Assembly: GCF_000003815.2 (NCBI RefSeq)
Contig: NW_023365807.1
Span: 1 to 49,109, forward strand
Source: Branchiostoma floridae
Taxonomy: Eukaryota > Chordata > Leptocardii > Amphioxiformes > Branchiostomatidae
Direction: 5' to 3'
DNA length: 49,109 nucleotides
Position 1 is the stretch's first letter; each line of letters opens with the position of its first letter. A model generated the notes under the pieces. It was not told where the DNA came from, did no database searches, and saw only the letters and a program-made list of their open reading frames with translations. Made by a program: the position numbers and the translations under genes. This document shows positions 11,495 through 24,390 of this stretch, one piece after another.

Positions 11495-14400
11495 AATGAT
11501 CTCTTTCGTGAGCGTGCATGCATTTAGATGTTTTCGAGGCAAGCAACGTTCAGATATAGTGGCATGTCTGTTGCCAATCCAGGGAGGAGGGCGGCTCCTC
11601 TTGTACCCATGGAAGTTTTTAGTACGTTTCACAAAGTATCAGGAGGGGTTCAGTTCCTCAATGCGTAGGGTTTGAAGGAGCATGTCTAGTCTTATAGTAG
11701 AACATGCATGTCACCATACTAAACTTATAAGCTACGCCAGGTTTATTAGCAGCTTCATGACGCTCTTTGTGGGTATTTTGCAATCGTTAGTAGTTCTAGC
11801 CACTGTTCGGGCTTCGCAGGTGTAGTTATAGCCCAAACAACAGAAAACTAAATCCCCGCATTGTTGATAGACCAGATCCATCTTACCGACTGATATCTCG
11901 GAAACCCAAATTGGATTTTCCCGCTTGTTATGTTTTTATGCAACGTATCGAACATAAAATAATCTAAGCGTTAGATCAGCTTCCATAAAGGCATTTCGTA
12001 CCTTTTTAATTACATTTTTCAAGGAAGTTCTGGAGCGTCAAACTGATAACTGATAATCTATCCAATAACAACAAAAAATAAACAGACGCATATCACACCG
12101 AGGAGTAATAGACTTTCTGAATTTACTGAAAAAATCTATGCAAATTTTGAATTTATTCCAGCCTTTCTTCGATGCTTTTGCTCACATAGTACATACATAC
12201 ATTCAGGTCGTACAGGAAAACAACAAGAAAAAACAAACGCTCCATGTATGAAGGTCCCTCAGCTACAACCCTAGGAATTTTCTTTTTGCCTTTTAGTCCA
12301 GGAGTTTGCCCACCCCATCTCCTCCCCCCACTCATCCATATCCATTTGATACACAAAAGCTTTTTAAGTGATAATTTTTTATTACTTTTCGTGGCTGCTA
12401 CTCTTTCGGATATAATGATGGGAGCCTGCGAGGCAAACCATAAGAAATTGTTATTTTCAGAAGAATTAAGATTTAGGTGAGCACTCGGGCTTTACAAGTA
12501 TACCAAAAACTAAGAGAAACAAGGATAGGGCTTCCAACGAGGACATTGCATAATCCCGTCTCTGTCTGTCAAGTTGTTTTTTTATAATCCGATTGCAAAA
12601 TGTACAGCACCAAAATAATTTCATTTCAAACACGCACAAATAACAACCGGAACAAACCAGCGGAAGATCCCTGGTTTTGGTGACGCAGGTTCCACGTACG
12701 CAGTTATTACATCTCATGCCATGGGAATGTTTTAATCCTTCTGGTCAAGGAGTTTGCCTCTTCGTTGCAAAATATACGCTACCAAACTCAGTCTGACGCA
12801 ATAACTGAAGATATCCCTTTCTGGTGACACAGAACCTGCTCACATAATCAACAGAGCTAAAACCCAGGTTACTGTTTGTCCGGCTTTTGATATTTTTCCT
12901 TTCTTAGCTTCTAATTGAGACCAAGAAAATAAAATTTCTTGCTCAAGTCACGATCGTGAATGAAATATTCGGTATTGCTTCATTTACCCGATTGTAATCA
13001 TATCCCACGCTGTAAACCTTTCCAGTTGCGTAACCACTTGTAACACGGGTTTCCTCCGTTTCTAGCGACAAATATATAACATGTTATATTTCCCTTCTCC
13101 ATTAAAGTTTTCATGCAGACACTTCAATCTACGGAGACGGGCATAAATGCTTAGTTTCCCTCTATGAGTACTTCATGTTTAACGTTTGAGGACTTCACGT
13201 TTCAGTATCTATGGAAAACTTCGGTCTTCTCGAGTTTCCTGTCTCAGATAATTTATGATAGAGAGCGTTTTGTTGTTGATAAGCTTACATGGGTTTTAAC
13301 ATAGAAGACAATAAATGTTTGAATACGACACACACATTCTTACGGGAGAAGATTATAGCTGAAATATGATTATAACATAGATGCTTTTGTTAGTCAGAGG
13401 CATTGTACAGCTAAAACAACTAGAGGCGAAATCTGTGCAAAGTAGAAAACAGGGCCTTTTGCCTATTTCTGTGATTTTCCTACCTTATCATGCTGGTAGA
13501 GATTTCATCAAGGAGCGCAAAGTTGAAATCATCAACTTTCATATTTTGTCATCAGTTTTAATTTTACATGCATTTTAGTTGTGCTGTCGTCAATAATGTT
13601 ACCATATCAAAAGCTATAAGATGGCAGAATTATTGTGTGTTTTTTCGTATTGATAGCAAATATTGTTTGAATGTAAATACACGCTGTAAAGTAGATTTTG
13701 TCAATTATACAAAATGTAAAGTCAATCGTTAGCATATGAAGTGTTAGGCGTGTTCGGGCTTCGCAGGTGTATCTTTAACTAAACAACAACAAGCGAGATC
13801 CAATCTTATTGATAAAGCAGCGTCATCTTACATAGTCATATCTCTGAAACGCGCCGGGGTTTCTTTCACGACTCGCTAAGATTTCCCGTACAAACGTTTT
13901 GATACAGAAGACGCTAAAGTAAGGAAATGGACACTGCGAGCTATGGGGCAGTTTATCTGGAAAGTTGATAAAGTTGTGTTTTAATGCTCTTTGTGTAGGA
14001 ATTAAGGCATTTGCCCCACTAATTGTAAAGTTTGTAAATATATTAAAGGTAACCGTAGCACCGGTATCATTGCCTGTTAAAGTCTTTAAGGGCCTTAGGC
14101 TTAGATTGTTATCCACTATGTCCAGGGTACGATATAGAAGGGGAGCCAAACACTCTCCTTCCACCGCCTTTGCCTCCCTATGTCAGGTACCCATTTTACA
14201 CCTTTGTAGAGTGAGGAAAGTCGAGTAGGGTGCCTTAACCATGGGCAAAGGATCGGTAGTATTTCAACTACAATTCCCTACATTAGCAGCCACAAAAATC
14301 CACCAATACCTAGGTGTTACGTTAACAACTGGGCTGAAGTGGGATGTCCATGTTAACAAAATAACAACCAAGGCTAAACAGACATTTGGAGTGATCAAAC

Positions 14401-14829
14401 GCAGCTTGTGGGCATGCCCAGCCAGGGTAAAATCACTAGCATACACGTCACTGGTAAGACCTAACCTTGAATATGCTGCAACAGTATGGGATCCGTATAC
14501 AAATAAAGACAAAGATAAACTTGAAAGGGTACAGAACCAAGCTGCCAGATTCTCTACAAACAACTACAACAGGGATGCTAGTGTAACCAAAATGAAAACA
14601 GACCTGCAGTGGGCATCACTTGAAAACAGAAGGAAAATGTCCAGACTTTGTATGATGTATAAAATGACCAATAGGCCGGTGGACGTACCGACCGATAAGT
14701 ATCTAATACCAGCTCAAAAAAGAACAAGAATCAGCCATGACAAGTACCAGAGTTACCAACCTAGGATTGATGTGTTCAAAAATTCGTATTTTCCCAGAAA
14801 TATCGTAGAGTGGAATTTGTTATCACCAA
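11487..14829 (+). repeat. Tandem array, copy 2 of about 3.3-kb unit
   Basis: Same unit and orientation as copy 1. It keeps the ccctcagctacaaccctagg block (about 12256) that copy 1 lacks. It lacks the following tgatgtactcaaaatgttct block that copy 1 keeps. Its LINE fragment is the only uninterrupted one in the array. Confidence 0.85.
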
Positions 14830-14840
14830 GAACTTGTTAA
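14241..14840 (+). mobile_element. LINE 3' coding fragment in array copy 2 (199-codon open frame)
   Basis: One open frame of 199 codons from ATG 14241 to TAA 14838-14840. It holds YLGVTLTTGLKWDVHVNKI, the conserved RPNLEYAATVWDPY block, LERVQNQAARF, LQWASLENRRKMSRL and the terminal FPRNIVEWNLLSPRTC. This is the C-terminal half of a CR1/L2-like reverse transcriptase. It has no catalytic palm and should be inactive. It is not a host gene, though an automated annotator could call it one. Confidence 0.85.
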
Positions 14841-17762
14841 AATGATCTCTTTCGTGAGCGTGCATGCATTTAGATGTTTTCGGGGCAAGCAACGTTCAGA
14901 TATAGTGGCATGTCTGTTCCAATCCAGGGGGGAGGGCGACTCCTCTTCTTCCCATGGAAGTTTTTAGTACGTTTCACAAAGTATCAGGAGGGGTTCAGTT
15001 TCTCAATGCGTAGGGTTTGAAGGAGCATGTCTAGTCTTATAGTAGAACATGCATGTCACCATACTAAACTTATAAGCTACGCCAGGTTTATTAGCAGCTT
15101 CATGACGCTCTTTGTGGGTATTTTGCAATCGTTAGTAGTTCTAGCCACTGTTCGGGCTTCGCAGGTGTAGTTATAGCCCAAACAACAGAAAACTAAATCC
15201 CCGCATTGTTGATAGACCAGATCCATCTTACCGACTGATATCTCGGAAACCCAAATTGGATTTTCCCGCTTGTTATTTTTTTATGCAACGTATCGAACAT
15301 AAATTAATTTAAGCGTTAGTTCAGCTTCCATAAAGGCATTTCGTACCTTTTTAATTACATTTTTCAAGGAAGTTCTGGAGCGTCAAACTGATAACTGATA
15401 ATCTATCCAATAACAACAGAAAATAAACAGACCCATATCACACGGAGGAGTAATAGACTTTCTGAATTCACTGAAAAAATCTATGCAAATTTTGAAATTA
15501 TTCCAGCCTTTCTTCGATGCTTTTGATCACATAGTACATACATACATTCAGGTCGTACAGGAAAACAACAAGAAAAACAAACGCTCCATGTATGAAGGTC
15601 CCTCAGCTACAACCCTAGGTATTTTCTTTTTGCCTTTTAGTCCAGGAGTTTGCCCACCCCATCTCCTCCCCCCACTCATCCATATCCATTTGATACACAA
15701 AAGCTTTTTAGGTGATATTTTTTTATTACTTTTCGTGGCTGCTACTCTCACTGATATAATGATGGGAGCCTAAGAGGCAAATCATAAGAAATTTTTATTT
15801 TCAGAAGAATTAAGATTGTTTTAAAAGAAAACAGAAAAAATAATGCAATCATCTTGCGCAAATATTGTATTTGTGATGTACTCAAAATGTTCTACTTGGC
15901 AGTCGATCTTTCAATTTTCTAATTACTTAAATTTAAGTGAGCACTCGGGCTTTACAAATGTACCAAAACTATAAGAGAAACAAGGATAGGGCTTCCAACG
16001 TGGACATTGCGTCTCTGTCTGTCAAGTTGTTTTTTATAATCCGATTGCAAAATGTACAGCACCAAAATAATTTCATTTCAAACACGCACAAATAACAACC
16101 GGAACAAACCAGCGGAAGATCCCTGGTTTTGGTGACGCAGGTTCCACGTACGCAGTTATTACATCTCATGCCATGGGAATGTTTTAATCCTTCTGGTCAA
16201 GGAGTTTGCCTCTTTGTTGCAAAATATACGCTACCAAACTCAGTCTGACGCAACAACTGAAGATCTCCCTTTCTGATGACACAGAACCTGCTCACATAAT
16301 CAACAGAGCTAAAACCCAGGTTACTGTTTGTCCGGCTTCTGATATTTTCCCTTTCTTAGCTTCTAATTGAGACCAAGAAAATAAAATTTCTTGCTCAAGT
16401 CACGATCGTGAATAAAATATTCGGTATTGTTTCATTTACCCGATTGTAATCATATCCCACGCTGTAAACCTTTCCAGTTGCGTAACCACTTGTAACACGG
16501 GTTTCCTCCGTTTCTAGCGACAAATATATAACATGTTATATTTCCCTTCTCCATTAAAGTTTTCATGCAGACACTTCAATCTACGGAGACGGGCATAAAT
16601 GCTTAGTTTCCCTCTATGAGTACTTCATGTTTAACGTTTGAGGACTTCACGTTTCAGTATCTATGGAAAACTTCGGTCCTCTCGAGTTTCCTGTCTCAGA
16701 TAATTTATGATTGAGAGCGTTTTGTTGTTGATAAGCTAACATGGGTTTTAATATAGAAGACAATAAATGTTTGAATACGACACACACATTCTTACGGGAG
16801 TAGATTATAGCTGAAATATGGTTATAACATGGATGCTTTTGTTAGTCAGAGGCATTGTTCGGGCTGTTTGTACAGCTAAAACAACTAGAGGCGAAATCTG
16901 TGCAAAGTAGAAAAACAGGGCCTTTTTCCACGAAGAACATTTTTGTGATTTTCTTACCTTATCATGCTGGTAGAGATTTCATCAAGGAGCGCAAAGTTGA
17001 AATCACCAACTTTCATATTTTGTCATCAGTTTTAATTTTACATGCATTTTAGTTGTGCTGTCGTCAATAATGTTACCATATCAAAATCTATAAGATGGCA
17101 GAATTATTGTGTGTTTTTTTCGTATTGGTAGCAAATATTGTTTGAATGTAGATACACGCTGTAAAGTAGATTTTGTCAATTATACAAAATGTAAAGTCAA
17201 TCGTTAGCATATGAAGTGTTAGGCGTGTTCGGGCTTCGCAGGTGTATCTTTAACTAAACAACAACAAGCGAGATCCAATCTTATTGATAAAGCAGCGTCA
17301 TCTTACATAGTCATATCTCTGAAACGCGCCGGGGTTTCTTTCACGACTCGCTAAGATTTCCCGTACAAAAATGATTGATACAGAAGACGCTAAAGTAAGG
17401 AGATGGACACTGAGGTCTATGGGGCAGTTTATCTGGAAAGTTGATAAAGTTGTGTTTTAATGCTTCTTGCGTAGGAATTAAGGCATTTGCCCCACTAATT
17501 GTAAAGTTTGTAAATATATTATAGGTAACCGTAGCACCGGTATCATTGCCTGTTAAAGTCTTTAAGGGCCTTAGGCTTAGATTGTTATCCACTGTGTCCA
17601 GGGTACGATATAGAAGGGGAGCCAAACACTCTCCTTCCACCGCCTTTGCCTCCCTATGTCAGGTACCCATTTTACACCTTGGTAGAGTGAGGAAAGTCGT
17701 GTAGGGTGCCTTAACCATGGGCACAGGATCGGTAGTATTTCAACTACAATCCCCTACATTAG
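14830..17762 (+). repeat. Tandem array, copy 3, truncated at 3' end
   Basis: Same unit. This copy holds both internal blocks that copies 1 and 2 each lose one of (15595-15945), so it best represents the ancestral unit there. It carries a small insertion at about 16859 (tcgggctgtttg). Similarity stops abruptly after ccctacattag at 17762, so the LINE coding fragment is missing. Confidence 0.85.
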
Positions 17763-17885
17763 AAACAAATCAGAGCCCTAAATGGTATCGCTGCCATTTC
17801 TCCTATCTCATTCATTTTGGTTTTCCTCGTCAACCCGGGCTTGGAGCTCGAGATTAACGAGCAGGAGTCCTGTAAGATGTTTTGA
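17763..17885 (+). CDS. Candidate terminal exon, unidentified protein
   Basis: An open 41-codon stretch runs from just after a possible acceptor (ccctacattag) to TGA at 17883-17885. It encodes a hydrophobic run (IAAISPISFILVFLV) followed by NPGLELEINEQESCKMF. It has the composition of a last membrane helix with a short tail. No upstream exon was found; the acceptor coincides with the break of array copy 3, which may have removed the rest of a gene. It could equally be a chance open frame. Confidence 0.2.
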   Translation, partial: KQIRALNGIAAISPISFILVFLVNPGLELEINEQESCKMF

Positions 17886-18123
17886 CCTGAAAAAAATACA
17901 CTTCTGCTAAAGCTAAAATAAGCAACGTCACATAAGCAGCCCTTTATCTGTTATATGAATACACATCAGCGTAAAGTTACAATATCTTCTTGCACTGATT
18001 TGCTTTGATATCTTAATATGTTCTCACGCTGATTTGCTGAAGTGTGTGTGGGCGCAGTGACCGTCCGGCCGAAGTCCTCTGGCTCGATATCTCATTTTTA
18101 GGGCAGGCTATGTTTTCAGGTAG
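17886..18123. other. Intergenic DNA downstream of the array
   Basis: Short non-coding stretch between the candidate terminal exon and the CCAAT cluster. Nothing recognisable was seen. Confidence 0.3.
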
Positions 18124-18348
18124 CTGATTGGTTCTGGGTGTTTTTCGTCCACTTGCTTTATGTAAGCTCCAATCTGATAGGCTTTCTCAAGGTTATGCTT
18201 TCTGCTCGCCGATTGGTTGTAGTTGTAATCCCAGATGTTGCATAAGCTCGTGTAGTTCTATAAGACAGGATAACCGGCTTGCTAATTTATCCGAAGCTGT
18301 TCTTCATGTCAGCTACGTCATCATTGTCTTCATCGACTGACAAACCTG
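18124..18348 (+). promoter_or_regulatory. Candidate promoter: three CCAAT boxes, TATA-like site, 5' UTR exon
   Basis: CCAAT boxes lie at 18127-18131 (reverse, ATTGG), 18169-18173 (forward) and 18212-18216 (reverse), 42 and 43 bp apart. CTATAAGA follows at 18258-18265. A good splice donor (cctg|gtatgt) lies at 18348/18349, so a short non-coding exon could begin near 18290 and splice to the acceptor at 20390. Evenly spaced CCAAT arrays binding NF-Y are known from histone and cell-cycle promoters. The link to the downstream gene is inferred and crosses the N gap. Confidence 0.35.
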
Positions 18349-18654
18349 GTATGTGACTTGCAATCTGATTGAAGATTTTTTCTTTCTCCTTTAGATCTTA
18401 CTCTTGGTTCTTGTCTTCATGGTCAGTTAGGTCTTTGATATTCAACATTTGATCCACTGAAAACGGCGGTAGGATGGAGGGTGTATTAATTTTTTGTGTG
18501 TGTATACATGTGTTTTTCTTGCTTCGGTAAATTTAAAAAAACTGCGGATAAGATGTGTTAGTGAGAGCCAGTGGGGGTGAGCCAGTTAGTTTGTCTTTCT
18601 CTTGTGCGCAGCTTTTTTTCACATGCATTGCTCCGGTAATATCTGTTCAAAGGA

Positions 18655-18754
18655 NNNNNNNNNNNNNNNNNNNNNNNNNNNNNNNNNNNNNNNNNNNNNN
18701 NNNNNNNNNNNNNNNNNNNNNNNNNNNNNNNNNNNNNNNNNNNNNNNNNNNNNN
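18655..18754. other. Assembly gap (100 N)
   Basis: Exactly 100 unknown bases, the usual placeholder for a gap of unknown length. It lies inside the putative 5' UTR intron of the histone-fold gene. The distance from promoter to first coding exon is therefore not known. Confidence 0.99.
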
Positions 18755-19929
18755 ATTTTCTTGGTCTTTTGTTGCGTTTTTCCCGACTCGCTAAATGTGC
18801 AAACGTTATTTTTTTAATTGAGATACATGTAAAAATACAAATAAACGGACGAGGACAAAGTGACAGCGGACTCAAGTTACATTCAACTTATATTAGCGCC
18901 GCCACCTAACTTCGTAATTTGTTGTAGATATGTGTATTCTGTAATTCTGACAAGTGTATTTAGGTATATACATTGAACTGTGGAACCTCGGAAGATTCAC
19001 TATTTCATATCTATGTCATGATCATGTGTATGTTATGGATCAGTAGATGAGCAAAATGCAGGGACATTGATAATTAGTTTGCATTCTCTTCGCGTATCTC
19101 TTTAGCTCATTGAAAATGTGGGGCCCAACGTTGGGTCCCTTGCTGCTGTAGCAGCATAAGTTTGTTTACTGCCATTTACATGTCTTATTACATATTTATA
19201 CTTATTCCTAGCTAAATGCCATTTTCTTATGGTTGTCCCGTTAAGCAATTGAACAGCGAGTAAGTTTATGATTTTAGCTTTTTGGTCTGGTTGCTTTTGT
19301 TTTCCTCGCAATGTTTATATTCAGGTCAGCGTGTTCGCGGTAGTGGGTTTTTTTTTTGGTGCATTTTGTTAAGCAGCAAGTTGTGGATGGAATGTAACAT
19401 ATTTTCAAACGAATCTTATGTAATTCATTCCGGATTGATGGTTTGATGGTTTACGGAAAGTCCGTATAACCTATGTGTTAAAGTATATACGTACGGTGTT
19501 AAAAACAATGATATCTCACGCAGGTATTTAGGTGCCCCTGCCGCCCTCCATTCTCTAGTATTGTTAGTTTTAGGGCTAAATAATTTTCCCCTATGCCTGT
19601 CCGTACATAAAGCGATTATAGGATATGTAGAATGAAAGTTATTCAAATGAAGTATTAAACTACTCTACTTCAGTGCAAATATCGCCCGTTTCAGGTTTGT
19701 TATGCCAGCCAAGATAATAAAAAGACAAATTGGCACTCACTGTGAGCGAAGCGCCATGTCAATCATAGCTTGAATCTGTAGCTTTAACCTTACAATACGA
19801 ACTACTGTTTCAAATCATGTTCAGACATTATTGAATACATATGATGAGACATTTTAGGTGATATCTGGAAACGTGTCAAATAATTATATGCTTTAAGTCG
19901 CTTAAAAGATTACCAGTGTGTGAAAGAAT

Positions 19930-20320
19930 TTGAAAATACTGTACATTGAAAGCAGTGAAAGACGAAACACATTTTATTTCCAAGTGTTCATTCAACCAAA
20001 CCGAAAGAATCACTTTGTTCAGAGAAGCCACAAAGACATATCCCAACTTCCCCTCACTTACAGACGAACAGAAAGCCACTTTTCTCTTGAAATCGCTGAA
20101 CCCACAAATTGTAGAAAATGTGGGGCTTTTCGTCTCCCTCTTCTTCCAAAAAAAGAAGCAAACCCAACCTGTTTAGAAATAGCCAACACTAGTATTAGAG
20201 TAAAATATTACTTATAACTGTTCATTGTCACTTGTATATCTCCTATGTTTATACCATACACTTGCAATTAGCCCTCGGGCATGAAATTACAAATAAACTT
20301 CTTCTAAACTTCTTAATAAA
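19930..20320 (+). mobile_element. LINE 3' end, severely 5'-truncated
   Basis: The frame at 19946-20176 reads VKDETHFISKCSFNQTER, TLFREATKTYPNF, a FLLKSLNPQIVEN block and a KKK tail before TAG. This is the form of the C-terminal segment that follows reverse transcriptase in several metazoan LINEs (E/KDE-HF...C...R..LF...P.F). A LINE-like 3' UTR follows, with AATAAA at 20292 and a cttct-rich tail. It sits in the inferred 5' UTR intron of the histone-fold gene. Confidence 0.7.
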
Positions 20321-20390
20321 GGGGAATCCGGTGAGGCGATGTCCTACAATAGTTTATGTGTATTGAATGTTTGTTTTTGTATTGTTCCAG

Positions 20391-21967
<1,577 letters not shown>

Positions 21968-22025
21968 GGAGCACGATCGACAAGCCGGCACCCACGGCTG
22001 CACAGTGGCCATTGCTGAGCACCCC

Positions 22026-22165
22026 AGCCTTGTCTAGCTGACAATAGATAAACATAGTATTTACCTATTGCTACTGTAACACAACTCAGCTCCGTCTGGC
22101 TAACAAATAATTAGCAAAGTATTTGGTTATCTAGTGCTACTGTAACACAACCTAGATCCGTCTCA
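22026..22165 (+). repeat. 62-65 bp tandem duplication in 3' UTR
   Basis: Two diverged units plus a partial third start at agccttgtctagctgacaa (22026), agctccgtctggctaacaa (22088) and agatccgtct (22153). Each full unit ends in gctactgtaacacaac. It lies in the presumed 3' UTR of the histone-fold gene. Confidence 0.65.
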
Positions 22166-22705
22166 TGTAAAAGTAAACAGTTTATATTTGTGCCATACGC
22201 TCAGATTCTAGTAATACACCGTGTCATCTTTATTTTCTGTAGATCATTTCATTTTTCGTTGTTTATTGACAGTCATCAAATCTGATTTCTGATTTAATGT
22301 ATATGTAAGCATAACTACAAATTACCTGCTGCCATAGGATGCCAGAAACATCATGTGTGATGATAATGCCAACTTCCGTGTTAATGATATTGTAATTTAC
22401 TGTCAATCAAATCAAGACTGGGAGTCGGCTTTGCAATGTTGAACAAGACAAAAATTAAATTCATTCTTGGATGAAATAACTTGTTTGGTCTTCTTTTTCA
22501 ATGACTCTGTTATTGTTTTAAAAATATGTAGAAGGACTCTGCCAGCATAATTTGGCTAAACATGGCACCGTATGTTGAATAGCTGTTGTGTACAATAAGA
22601 ATGTGGATGTATGTTAACTAGAATGTTAAGCTTTATCCTATGCCTCTATTTTGTACCTTATATAATAGCTGTTGCCATACTTTGTACCATGTACAATTGT
22701 CGTGC

Positions 22706-22711
22706 AATAAA
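22706..22711 (+). terminator. Polyadenylation signal AATAAA
   Basis: AATAAA within gtgcaataaagttcttc, followed about 20 bp later by a TG-rich stretch (ataatgttgtttacg). It is the first good signal after the H3 stop codon and suggests a polyadenylated rather than stem-loop-ended transcript. Confidence 0.5.
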
Positions 22712-22844
22712 GTTCTTCTATAATGTTGTTTACGCATGGTTAAAACCGGCAGGGTTGTTTTTCTACAATTAAAACGAGAGTAGGGTGGGCGTACAATGAC
22801 CAGGCCCAACTGTTGAAAATACTCTGCTGTTCCATAAGGCCTAA

Positions 22845-22877
22845 AAGTGTGTTTGTGTGTGTGTTTGTGTGTGTGTT

Positions 22878-22927
<50 letters not shown>

Positions 22928-23002
22928 AGCGAGCGAGCGAGCGAGCGAGAGGGAGAGAGAGCTCGAGAGTGAGTGAGAGAGAGAGAGAGAGAGAGAGGGA
23001 GA
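22845..23002. repeat. Compound microsatellite (GT)n-(GAGC)n-(GA)n
   Basis: A GT tract with four gtttgtgtgtgtg-type units runs to about 22923. Then come gagc repeats and GA repeats to 23002. The open frames through it are artefacts of the repeat. Confidence 0.95.
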
Positions 23003-23183
23003 TATTAATTAACTGGAACTGAAGATTGAGAACATAGTGGTTCCAATTGCGAAGTCAATGACACGAGTTGTAAACGCCATGACATGCATGACCCGCCTTT
23101 GAGATGTTCTTACGACTGACTTTCTCAGTCAAGCAGGCAGATATGATATGACGTAACCTAAAGTCATCCTATATTAGATCCAC

Positions 23184-23218
23184 CAAGGAGGTTAAAAAAA
23201 TCTTTTTTAACCTCCTTG
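23184..23218. repeat. Perfect hairpin, 16-bp stem, 3-nt loop
   Basis: Left arm caaggaggttaaaaaa (23184-23199), loop atc, right arm 23203-23218. It is probably the remains of a small inverted-repeat transposon. Confidence 0.8.
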
Positions 23219-23378
23219 AATCCACCAAATCAAAGTTCTCTTCACAAGTATAAAATCTTTTAGATATTACGTTGCTGCTCTTTTGCAGTTTCAGTTTAAT
23301 TCGTACATACATTCAAGCACACACAATACAAGCCATTAAATATTTATGTCGACGCGTTCTCGAGTTATGACAGCTTGA

Positions 23379-23462
23379 GGCACTTTACACCATCTTCTCC
23401 TCTCGTAGAGGAGTACCTAGCTTCGACTAAGGACCTCTCTCGTCGTTAAATAAAGGTCCTCT
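23379..23462 (+). mobile_element. SINE 3' fragment
   Basis: ggcactttacacc, a diverged middle and gagtacctagcttcgactaa match the tail of the tRNA-derived SINEs at 29476-29600 and 40080-40160 in this window. The tRNA-like head is missing. Confidence 0.6.
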
Positions 23463-24390
23463 GTTTAAGGGCAGCCAAACAAACTTCCAAGGAACAAACC
23501 ACCCAAACAAACTCCCCCCCCCCCCTCGGTCCGCGCGGAAGAAAACTGCATTGAAAACCCTTATTTTTCTTTCTTCTGCGTCCTATAAGAAGCTATTGCA
23601 AGGTAAAAAAGTAATTTGAAAGCAGCAAGAAAGCGTTAGACAGGCATCTAGTTTGGAATTGCGTCTCAACTATAGGGTGAAGACGACACAAATACATAAA
23701 ATAGGGAAAGTTTGAGAAACCGGAAGTGACTTTTCGGGTGTAGCTCATAGTTAACCATTATGCTTTTTTTTTAAATGAAACGGCAGCCAAATGAAAGGAC
23801 AGCCAGTTCAAAGTCTAGATCTTAACTCCTAACATTACATAATTGTACAATCTGTAGTTACTAGAACGCAAAGTCGTCACAATTATTTAGATAAAGACGC
23901 TTTGCTATCAGGTAAGATTTCACAAATGTACAGTGTGCACATGTGGCACGGCCTCGGTGCTGATTATATCATCAGGAGCTAGGAGACTCAGGCACTTTGC
24001 ACATGGATTGCTAGAGGTCGCTGCTGCATAGTGCAGTTCGTTTGATTATACGACTGATCATGAGGTACACGGTCTAGCAGCGACTTCCAACGGTTGATAT
24101 TCAAAATGCATACACTTTTGTTATTAGCTTCATGTTAAACTATTATCATAGCGTTATAATGACTCCATCCTAAAGTCTATTTTACTGTAATATTTTATTT
24201 TGATAAAAGATATTGTGAGAATCGTTCAGAAATTCACCTAGGATACTTTATGTTAACCTAGCTTACGGGAGAACAACCTCCTCCCTCTAAGGTTTTTTTC
24301 TCACCTGTTCGATGGTATTCATTTTGGCCAAATGACCGGGCTTGTTCCATGCTATCAATTCATTCTGAACGGCCTTGTTACATCCTAGAA

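Larger units (their letters stand above)
22712..24390. other. Intergenic DNA, no gene
   Basis: Apart from the microsatellite, hairpin and SINE fragment listed separately, it holds a poly-C run at 23514-23525. It also holds a dispersed repeat near 23985-24025 resembling 3101-3140 and 26365-26395. No coding exon was recognised. Confidence 0.5.

Noticed and set aside
14241-14840. 199-codon frame as a host gene
   Set aside because: The content is the C-terminal part of a LINE reverse transcriptase, present in two array copies and without a catalytic palm.
18558-18875. Open frames spanning the N gap
   Set aside because: They are open only because the unknown bases are not counted as stops.
22813-23022. 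Open frame rich in Val-Cys and Arg-Glu repeats
   Set aside because: It is a translation of the GT/GAGC/GA microsatellite.
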